Source: Janibacter terrae NBRC 107853
GTDB taxonomy: Bacteria > Actinomycetota > Actinomycetes > Actinomycetales > Dermatophilaceae
Length of the DNA: 64,000 nt
Direction of reading: 5' to 3'
Assembly: GCF_001591405.1 (NCBI RefSeq)
Contig: NZ_BCUV01000007.1
Location: forward strand, 62,001 to 126,000
In this document: positions 27,743 through 34,020 of the stretch, piece after piece
Position numbering within the stretch: the stretch's first letter is position 1
Layout of the letters: each line of letters begins with the position of its first letter
Notes under the pieces: model-generated
Told to the model about the DNA's origin: nothing
The model's input: the letters and a program-made list of their open reading frames with translations, nothing else
The model's database searches: none
Made by a program: the position numbers and the translations under genes

Positions 27743-28933
27743 ATGACGTCTTTCGGTCTGACTGCTGATCAGCACGAGTACGCCGACCGCGTTCGCGACC
27801 TCGCGCGCACCCACTTCTCCGGCCGCGACCTCCGGCAGAGCCACGAGCCGGGCGAGCAGGGACATGTGGACCGACGACTGCTCCGCCGGCTCGGTGACCT
27901 CGGCCTCCTCCGCGGTCTCTTCGGAGGCGAGCCGGAGGAAGCCCCGCACGATGCGGCAGCGATGCAGCTGTGCGTCTTGCGCGAGACCCTCGCCGGCGTG
28001 GACACCGCGGCCGAGACCGCCCTCGCCCTGCAGGGGCTCGGCAGCTACCCGATCCTCCAGTCCGGCGCCCGCGAGACGGCCGAGCGTTGGCTCCCCGGTG
28101 TCATCACCGGCGAGGTGGTGGCCGGATTCGCCCTCTCCGAGCCGGGCGCAGGGTCCGATGCCGCGGCCCTTGCGCTGCGCGCCCAGCCGGATGGCGACGG
28201 CTGGCGGCTGTTCGGGGAGAAGACCTGGATCTCCAACGCGCCAGAGGCCGACGTCTACACCGTCTTCGCCCGGACCACCTCCGATGCAGGCGCCAGGGGG
28301 GTCACCGCCTTCGCGGTGTCGGGCGACGCCGAAGGTCTCGGGGGCGAGCACCTCGACCTGCTGACACCCCACGCGATCGGTCGGCTCACCTTCGACGGTG
28401 TCCGGGTGGAGCGTGCGGACGTGCTGGGCGAGGTCGACGCGGGCTTCCGGGTAGCCATGCGCACCCTCGACCTCTTCCGCCCGAGCGTCGGCGCCTTCGC
28501 CGTCGGCATGGCCCAGGCAGCGCTGGAGAGCGCAGTCCGCTGGTCGATCGAGCGTGAGGTCCACGGCGGCCCGCTGCACGAGCAGCAGGCGGTGTCCCAC
28601 GCACTCGCTGAGATGGCCACGCAGGTCCAGGCCTCGCGACTGCTGGTCCGCGCGGCGGCCTCCGCCTACGACTCAGGGGCCCCCGCCGCGGATGTCACCA
28701 AGGCGGCCGCCATGGCCAAGCTGTACGCCACCGAATCCGCTCAGCGGGTCGTCGACCAGGCAGTGCAGCTGCACGGTGCCCGCGCCCTGCAGCGAGGCCA
28801 TCTGCTGGAGCACCTCTACCGCGAGGTCCGCGCGCCCCGGATCTACGAAGGCGCCTCGGAGGTCCAACGCACCATCATCGGCCGAGCTCTCGTCCGAGAG
28901 GCTCGGACCACCCACACCGACGAGCGCCCATGA
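27743..28933 (+). CDS. Acyl-CoA dehydrogenase of the anthranilate cluster
   Basis: A 396-residue FAD-dependent acyl-CoA dehydrogenase: FALSEPGAGSDAAALALRA (about 130-148), WISNAPEADVYTVFA, and the C-terminal APRIYEGASEVQRTIIGRAL that carries the catalytic glutamate of the medium-chain class. It probably introduces a double bond into the alicyclic CoA ester formed after reduction of 2-aminobenzoyl-CoA. The ATG at 27743 was chosen over an in-frame ATG (27722) and TTG (27716), which fall inside the promoter palindrome. No Shine-Dalgarno is present and the -10 is about 10 bases away, so the mRNA is likely leaderless. First gene of a five-gene operon. Confidence 0.85.
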   Translation: MTSFGLTADQHEYADRVRDLARTHFSGRDLRQSHEPGEQGHVDRRLLRRLGDLGLLRGLFGGEPEEAPHDAAAMQLCVLRETLAGVDTAAETALALQGLGSYPILQSGARETAERWLPGVITGEVVAGFALSEPGAGSDAAALALRAQPDGDGWRLFGEKTWISNAPEADVYTVFARTTSDAGARGVTAFAVSGDAEGLGGEHLDLLTPHAIGRLTFDGVRVERADVLGEVDAGFRVAMRTLDLFRPSVGAFAVGMAQAALESAVRWSIEREVHGGPLHEQQAVSHALAEMATQVQASRLLVRAAASAYDSGAPAADVTKAAAMAKLYATESAQRVVDQAVQLHGARALQRGHLLEHLYREVRAPRIYEGASEVQRTIIGRALVREARTTHTDERP

Positions 28934-28943
28934 GGAGCACGCG

Positions 28944-29771
28944 ATGACCCGATTCCGCGCATCAGCCGAGTTCACCCAGGAGTGGCGACACTTCCGCTTC
29001 GAGGTCGCCGACGGCGTCGCCACCGTGACCCTCGACCGTCCGGAGAAGATGAATGCGCTGACCTTCGAGAGCTACGCCGACCTGCGCGACCTGCTCCACG
29101 AGCTGCCCACCCGTGAGGACGTGTCGGTACTCGTCATCCGTGGCGAAGGGAGGGGCTTCTGCGGCGGCGGGGACGTCAACGAGATCATCGGCGAGCTCAT
29201 CCAGATGGACGCCCGTGACCTGATCGGGTTCACGCGGATGACCGGCGACGTCATCAGGGCCATGCGAGAGTGCCCGATCCCGATCGTCGTCGGCGTCCAG
29301 GGCATCGCCGCCGGAGCGGGTGCGGTGCTGGCACTGGCCGCCGACTTCCGAGTCGTGGCCCGGTCGGGCAAGTTCGCCTTCCTGTTCACCAAGGTCGGAC
29401 TCTCCGGAGGAGACATGGGCGCCGCCTACCTGCTCCCCCGGATCGTGGGCGCGGGCCGCGCCACCGAGCTGCTCATGCTGGGCGAGACCATCGATGCCGA
29501 GACCGCAGACCGGTACGGACTGGTCAGCCGGCTGGTCGAGGACCCCGAGCTCGACGACGCGGTCCAGGACCTGTCCCGACGCCTGGCCGACGGTCCGACG
29601 TTGGCCTACGCCGAGACCAAGTCGCTGATCACCCGGGAGCTCGACATGAGCCTCGCTGCGGCCGTCGAGCTCGATGCCTCGACGCAGGCACTGCTGATGA
29701 CCACCCAGGACCACACCGAGTTCCACGCCGCCTTCAACGCACGTCGCCCCCCGCAGTGGACGGGACGCTGA
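28944..29771 (+). CDS. Atypical crotonase (enoyl-CoA hydratase/isomerase family)
   Basis: A 275-residue crotonase. The oxyanion-hole segment GRGFCGGGDVNE (about 69-80) is intact. The two hydratase glutamates are missing: GIAAGAGAVLALAADF lacks the first, and FLFTKVGLSGGDMGAAYLLPR has Thr-Lys where hydratases have Pro-Glu. An aspartate in GGDMG is kept, as in crotonases acting as isomerases or C-C hydrolases. It may open the ring of a beta-oxo cyclohexane CoA ester, as BadI does, but this is inference. ATG at 28944 with AGGAG; the stop overlaps the next start (TGATG). Confidence 0.8.
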   Translation: MTRFRASAEFTQEWRHFRFEVADGVATVTLDRPEKMNALTFESYADLRDLLHELPTREDVSVLVIRGEGRGFCGGGDVNEIIGELIQMDARDLIGFTRMTGDVIRAMRECPIPIVVGVQGIAAGAGAVLALAADFRVVARSGKFAFLFTKVGLSGGDMGAAYLLPRIVGAGRATELLMLGETIDAETADRYGLVSRLVEDPELDDAVQDLSRRLADGPTLAYAETKSLITRELDMSLAAAVELDASTQALLMTTQDHTEFHAAFNARRPPQWTGR

Positions 29772-30562
29772 TGAGCGACGGCGCAGTCGAGACCACCACC
29801 AGGCCGCTCAGCGGCCGGGTCGCCCTGGTCACCGGGGCCAGCACGGGGATCGGCCTCGCGGCTGCCCAGCGGCTCTCTCGCGACGGGATGCGGGTCGCGC
29901 TGCTCGCCCGGAGCGAAGCAGCCCTGACCCACGCCGCGGCCACCCTGCCCGGGGAATCGCTGGTCCTGCCCACCGACGTCACCGACAGCGAGCAGCTGGA
30001 CGCGGCCTACCGGACCGTCGAGCAGACCTGGGGGCCGGTGGAGGTACTGGTGCTCAGCGCCGGCAACGGCATCGGCGCCCCCTTGGCCGAGACCACCGAA
30101 GAGGACTGGCAGCGCATGCTCGACCTGAACCTCACCGCACCGTTCCGGTGCCTGCGGCGAGCGCTGCCCGGCATGCTCGAGCGCGGGTGGGGCCGGGTCG
30201 TCGTGGTCGCCTCGATCGCAGCCAAGGTCGGCGACAAGCAGGTCGCGGCCTACACCGCCAGCAAGCACGGTGTCCTCGGCCTCGTCCGGTCGGCCGCGGC
30301 CGAGCTCGCCAGCACCGGGGTGACGGTCAATGCGGTGTGCCCCGGCTACGTCGACACCCCGATGACCGACCAGTCGGTGGCCGACATCGCCGAGCGGAGC
30401 GCCCGGTCCCAGGAGGAGGTCCGGCGGCTGCTGGAGCGCAAGCAGCCGATCAGGCGGCTGGTGACGGCCCAGGAAGTCGCCGACGTCGTGGCGCTCTGCG
30501 TGGCCAACGGCGCGATCAACGCCCAAGGCATCAACGTCGACGGAGGAGCAGTCCAGTCATGA
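29771..30562 (+). CDS. Short-chain dehydrogenase/reductase of the anthranilate cluster
   Basis: A 263-residue classical SDR: cofactor motif ALVTGASTGIGLAAA (about 19-33), VLVLSAGNGIG, catalytic Ser in VVVVASIAAKVG, Tyr-x3-Lys in AAYTASKHG (about 166-174) and the VCPGYVDTPMTDQS tail. It resembles FabG/3-hydroxyacyl-CoA dehydrogenases, so it could oxidise or reduce a ring oxygen during beta-oxidation of the alicyclic intermediate. The start overlaps the crotonase stop and its own stop overlaps the Rid gene start, so the three are co-translated. Confidence 0.85.
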   Translation: MSDGAVETTTRPLSGRVALVTGASTGIGLAAAQRLSRDGMRVALLARSEAALTHAAATLPGESLVLPTDVTDSEQLDAAYRTVEQTWGPVEVLVLSAGNGIGAPLAETTEEDWQRMLDLNLTAPFRCLRRALPGMLERGWGRVVVVASIAAKVGDKQVAAYTASKHGVLGLVRSAAAELASTGVTVNAVCPGYVDTPMTDQSVADIAERSARSQEEVRRLLERKQPIRRLVTAQEVADVVALCVANGAINAQGINVDGGAVQS

Positions 30563-30972
30563 GTCCCGAGCGGATCAACCCATCCCACCTCGCGCCGGCC
30601 GCGGGGTTCTCCCACGCGGTCCGCGTGACCGGTGGGGCCACGGTCCACCTCGCCGGCCAGACCGCGCTCGACGCGGACGGGATGATCGTCGGCGACGACG
30701 TCGTGGAGCAGTTCGAGCGGGCCCTGACCAACCTCCTCGCCGCCCTGGAGGCCGCTGGCGGGACACCTGAGCACCTCGTGTCGATGACCGTCTACATCGT
30801 CGACATGGACGACTACAAGGCACGATCCCGTGACATCGGTCGGGTGTGGAAGCGTCTCGTGGGAGCCCACTACCCCGCGATGGCTGGCATCGGTGTGGCC
30901 CGACTCTGGGATGTCGAGGCGCTCGTGGAGGTGCAGGGCGTGGCCCAGCTGCCCGACCGATCCGGTGAGTAG
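30559..30972 (+). CDS. Rid-family (YjgF/YER057c/UK114) protein lacking the canonical catalytic Arg
   Basis: A 137-residue Rid-fold protein: VHLAGQTALDADG (about 29-41), FERALTNLLAALEAAGGTPEHLVSMTVYIVDMDDY (52-86) and a C-terminal VARLWDVEALVEVQGVA. RidA-type imine/enamine deaminases have an arginine in the P-A-R motif (Arg105 in E. coli RidA); here it is P-A-M at residues 106-108. The nearby glutamate (about 124) is kept. It therefore belongs to a Rid subgroup without proven RidA activity. Its place in an aminobenzoate operon suggests it acts on the amino group of the ring enamine, but the missing Arg calls for caution. ATG overlaps the SDR stop. Confidence 0.85.
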   Translation: MSPERINPSHLAPAAGFSHAVRVTGGATVHLAGQTALDADGMIVGDDVVEQFERALTNLLAALEAAGGTPEHLVSMTVYIVDMDDYKARSRDIGRVWKRLVGAHYPAMAGIGVARLWDVEALVEVQGVAQLPDRSGE

Positions 30973-30978
30973 GGGCTG

Positions 30979-31833
30979 GTGCAGGTGACGCGCACCCTCG
31001 GGACGAGTCCCCCACGCGCCCTGATCTTCACCCTCTACGGTCTCTACGCCCGAGAGACCGGCGGCTGGCTGAGCGTCCGGTCGTTGATCCAGCTGCTCGG
31101 TGAGGTGGGCGTCGACGGCCAGGCAGTCCGCTCGGCAGTCTCACGGCTGAAGCAGCGCGGCCTCCTGGTCCCCGAGAAGTGGGACGGTCTCGCGGGCTAC
31201 ACACTCTCCGAGCGGGCCCGCGACGTGTTGCTCGAAGGGGACCGGCGCATCTTCGCTCGGCCGCGAGCCGAGGGCGACCACCAGTGGCTCCTCGCAGTCT
31301 TCAGCGTGCCCGAGTCCGAGCGCGACCAGCGACACAAGCTGCGCAGCCTGCTGACCCAGCTGGGGTTCGGCACCGTCTCGGCAGGCGCGTGGATCGCGCC
31401 GGCTCACGTCGAGGGTCTCACCCGCGAGACCCTCGACGAGGCCGGCCTGGCGGAGTACCTCGACCTCTTCCGGTCCGAGCACCTGGGCTTCCGCCCGTTG
31501 CCCGAGCAGGTGGCTCGCTGGTGGGACCTGGAGACCTTGGACCTGATGCACTCGGAGATCGTGGGGACGTACCGATCGACCCTGGATGCGTGGAGGGATT
31601 CGACCCAGGACGACGCCACGGCCTTCGTCGACTACGTCGGGCTGCTCACCAGCTGGCGCAGACTCCCGTACCTCGATCCGGGACTTCCGAGAGACCTGCT
31701 ACCCGATGACTGGCGTGGGGTCGAAGCCGCCGACATCTTCTTCGAGCTGCGCGACCGGATAGCGCTGCCCGCTCGCCGACATGCCGCGACGAAGGCTCCC
31801 GAGGTGACCTTCGACCCGCAGGTGCGCGGGTGA
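30979..31833 (+). CDS. PaaX-family transcriptional regulator (candidate anthranilate-cluster repressor)
   Basis: A 284-residue PaaX-type protein: winged helix ALIFTLYGLYA...LIQLLGEVGVDGQAVRSAVSRLKQRGLL (about 14-58), Cas2-like domain WLLAVFSVPESERDQRHKLRSLLTQLGFG, and C-terminal LLTSWRRLPYLDPGLPRDLLPDDWRG. It is the last gene of the plus-strand operon, 6 bases after the Rid gene, so its level would rise with the genes it controls. It presumably binds the TTGAC-N7-GTCAA palindrome at 27706 and senses a CoA ester such as 2-aminobenzoyl-CoA, which is inference. Start GTG at 30979 with AGGGG upstream. Confidence 0.85.
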   Translation: MQVTRTLGTSPPRALIFTLYGLYARETGGWLSVRSLIQLLGEVGVDGQAVRSAVSRLKQRGLLVPEKWDGLAGYTLSERARDVLLEGDRRIFARPRAEGDHQWLLAVFSVPESERDQRHKLRSLLTQLGFGTVSAGAWIAPAHVEGLTRETLDEAGLAEYLDLFRSEHLGFRPLPEQVARWWDLETLDLMHSEIVGTYRSTLDAWRDSTQDDATAFVDYVGLLTSWRRLPYLDPGLPRDLLPDDWRGVEAADIFFELRDRIALPARRHAATKAPEVTFDPQVRG

Positions 31834-31861
31834 TCGACACCTGCGCTCGTACTGCGCCGTC

Positions 31862-32407
31862 TCAGTAGCGGTGCTTCTCCACGTCGACGTAGTCGCCGCT
31901 CTCCTCCTCACCCTGCGAACGCGAGTCGGCCGGCGGCGCCGTCGTGGCCGGCACGGACCGTGGCGCGGCCGTGGCCTCCTCCTCCACGGCACCGACCCGC
32001 TTGCGCAGCGACGCGTCGCCCTCGTTGCCGCGGTAGCCGCGGACGAGGAGCCAGTCGTGCACGTCGTCGCGCTGCGGGTGGGCGTCGGGGACGGTGTTGT
32101 AGACGTAGTTGATCCCGCGCGAGCGGGCCTCCTGCTCGAGGTGCTCCATGACCCAGGAGCCGACGCCCTGCCCCTGGCGTGCGGCGTCGACGGCCAGGGT
32201 GATCTCGGCGTCACCGCCCCACGTGGTGTCCAGGACGCCCAGGCCGACGACCTCGGCGCCGTCCCGGGCGACGAACCAGTCGCCCGGGAGCTCGGCCCCG
32301 TCCGCGAAGTCGAGGACGAGGGCACCGTCCGGGGCGGAGGCGGCGATGCGCGCCTTGTCCGCGTCCCAGACGGGTCGGGCCTCGTGCTCCCAGGTCAGAG
32401 AGGTCAC
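31862..32407 (-). CDS. GNAT acetyltransferase translationally coupled to boxB
   Basis: A 181-residue protein with a GNAT domain: ITLAVDAARQGQGVGSWVMEHLEQEARSRG (about 79-108) is the acetyl-CoA-binding motif A with its Q-G-x-G-x-G turn, followed by VHDWLLVRGYRGN. The last 45 residues are acidic and disordered (PPADSRSQGEEESGDYVDVEKHRY). The GTG at 32407 overlaps boxB's stop by 4 bases, so it is made together with BoxB. The substrate is unknown; modification of a box enzyme or of a ligase is an attractive but untested idea. Confidence 0.78.
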   Translation of the reverse strand: MTSLTWEHEARPVWDADKARIAASAPDGALVLDFADGAELPGDWFVARDGAEVVGLGVLDTTWGGDAEITLAVDAARQGQGVGSWVMEHLEQEARSRGINYVYNTVPDAHPQRDDVHDWLLVRGYRGNEGDASLRKRVGAVEEEATAAPRSVPATTAPPADSRSQGEEESGDYVDVEKHRY

Positions 32408-33900
32408 GACAGGCCTTCCTCGCGCAGTCCCTGCTCGTAGAGGTGGACGTAGTCGTACTCGACCGGCTGGCCGTTGATGCCCGTCGGGGGCTCGGCGATC
32501 CAGCTGGCGAACTTGCCGAGCTCGTACTCCGGGACCATGAGGGCGGCGACCTTGGCGCGGTCCTCCTCGCTCGGGATCCACTCGTCCTTGCGGGCCTCCC
32601 ACGTCGCGTCGTCCAGGACCTCGCCGTCGGGGCTCACGTGGTGACCGGCGTAGACGCCGACCTGGCGGTGGAAGCCCTCGTGCGGCAGATACAGGCGCTC
32701 GTCCAGACCGGCGTCCTCGAGCGCCTGGTTCCACCGGTTGACGCCGTTGGCGCAGTCGGCGACGTACTCGTCGCGCAGGTCGAGGTTGAGCGCCGAGATC
32801 ATCGGGACCGTCTTGGTGCGGATCTCGCCGTCCTCGACGTAGGACATCTCCCGCTCGCCGTCGAGCAGCGTGTGGTCGTCCTTGCGGCGGGTCTCCTGCC
32901 AGCGGCCCTTGAGGCCGGAGGTGTAGTAGTTGCCCGCGTTGGTCGACTGCTCCGACCCGAAGAGGTCCATGGAGACGGAGAACTGGAAGTTCAGGTACTT
33001 CTGGATGACGCTCAGCGGGATGACGCCGTGCTCCCACACGTCGTCGGTGCCGTGCTTGGCCATCTCCTCGGCGGTGCGCTCCACCGTGCGCTGCACGCCG
33101 GTGGTGCCGACGAACATGTGGTGGGCCTCCTCCTTGAGCATGAACTCGCAGGTGCGGGCCAGCGGGTCGAAGCCGCTCTCCTTGAGGGTGCCGAGCTGGT
33201 ACTTGCCGTCCCGGTCGGTGAAGTACGTGAACATGAAGAACTGCAGCCAGTCGGTGGTCTCCTCGTTGAAGGCACCGAGGATGCGCGGGTTGTCGTAGTC
33301 ACCCGAGTTGCGCTTGAGGAGCTGCTCGGCCTCCTCGCGTCCCTCACGACCGAAGTACGCGTGGAGCAGGTAGACCATCGCCCAGAGGTGACGGCCCTCC
33401 TCGACGTTGACCTGGAAGAGGTTGCGCATGTCGTAGATCGAGGGCGCCGTGTTGGCGAGGACCCGCTGCTGCTCGACGGAGGCCGGCTCGGTGTCGCCCT
33501 GGATGACGATGAGGCGCATCAGGTCGGCCCGGTACTCACCGGGGACCTCCTGCCAGGCCTTCTCCCCCTTGTGCTTGCCGAAGTTGACCGTGCGGTCCGG
33601 GTCGCCCTCGGCGAGGAAGATGCCCCACCGGTACTCCTCCATCGGCACGTGCTCGAAGTGCGCCCAGCCGTCGCGGCCGACCGCGACCGCGGTGCGCAGG
33701 TAGACGTCCTTGGTCGGCAGCTCGGGGCCGAGGTTGCGCCACCAGTCGAGGAACTTCGGCTGCCAGCCCTCGAGCGCGCGCTGCAGGCGACGGTTGTCGT
33801 TGAGGTTGACGTTGTTGGGGATCCGCTGGCTGTAGTCGATCGGGCTCGTCGGCCCCGAGGGGTCGGGAGCGGAGCCGATGCGGTCGTCGGTGGTCGTCAT
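32404..33900 (-). CDS. boxB: Benzoyl-CoA 2,3-epoxidase oxygenase component
   Basis: A 498-residue diiron oxygenase that converts benzoyl-CoA plus O2 to the 2,3-epoxide. Likely metal ligands lie in NVEEGRHLW (about 166-174) and in LKEEAHHMFVG (about 255-265), with a further Glu near 137-143. The N-terminal segment IPNNVNLNDNRRLQRALEGWQPKFLDWW is typical of BoxB. The ATG at 33900 has AAGGAG 5 bases upstream. A promoter with the shared operator and a terminator hairpin lie between boxB and the upstream boxD-like gene, so it starts its own transcript. No BoxA reductase is in the window; the FdxA/reductase pair at 13.1-14.5 kb could replace it. Confidence 0.93.
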   Translation of the reverse strand: MTTTDDRIGSAPDPSGPTSPIDYSQRIPNNVNLNDNRRLQRALEGWQPKFLDWWRNLGPELPTKDVYLRTAVAVGRDGWAHFEHVPMEEYRWGIFLAEGDPDRTVNFGKHKGEKAWQEVPGEYRADLMRLIVIQGDTEPASVEQQRVLANTAPSIYDMRNLFQVNVEEGRHLWAMVYLLHAYFGREGREEAEQLLKRNSGDYDNPRILGAFNEETTDWLQFFMFTYFTDRDGKYQLGTLKESGFDPLARTCEFMLKEEAHHMFVGTTGVQRTVERTAEEMAKHGTDDVWEHGVIPLSVIQKYLNFQFSVSMDLFGSEQSTNAGNYYTSGLKGRWQETRRKDDHTLLDGEREMSYVEDGEIRTKTVPMISALNLDLRDEYVADCANGVNRWNQALEDAGLDERLYLPHEGFHRQVGVYAGHHVSPDGEVLDDATWEARKDEWIPSEEDRAKVAALMVPEYELGKFASWIAEPPTGINGQPVEYDYVHLYEQGLREEGLS

Positions 33901-33938
33901 GCCATCTCCTTGGGTCGCGTCACTGCGAGGTCACTTAT

Positions 33939-33979
33939 GTTCTACAGGCTATCTGTCGGTACGACAAGAGTTTGTCGAA
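33939..33979 (-). promoter_or_regulatory. boxB promoter with candidate operator
   Basis: On the minus strand TTCGACAA (33979-33972), 25 bases, TGTAGAAC (33946-33939). CTCTTGTCGTA contains a plausible -35 TTGTCG with TAGAAC 17 bases later. A perfect palindrome CGACAA-GAGT-TTGTCG spans 33962-33977 and covers the -35. About 15 of 20 bases here match the equivalent stretch at the boxC promoter. Confidence 0.65.
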
Positions 33980-33992
33980 CGTTTTTCGCCGA

Positions 33993-34017
33993 GCGGGGGA
34001 CGAAGGGGGTCCCCCGC
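33993..34017 (-). terminator. Hairpin after the boxD-like gene
   Basis: Perfect 9-bp arms GCGGGGGAC (33993-34001) and GTCCCCCGC (34009-34017) with a 7-base loop, directly after the aldehyde dehydrogenase stop. A short A-rich/T-poor tail follows on the minus strand, so it may be an attenuating stop before the boxB promoter. Confidence 0.55.
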
Positions 34018-34020
34018 GCC

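Noticed and set aside
32404-33900. PaaA-type phenylacetyl-CoA epoxidase instead of BoxB
   Set aside because: No paaBCDE subunits are present. The single large diiron protein with the NNVNLNDNRRLQRALEGWQP N-terminus, plus boxC, fits BoxB.
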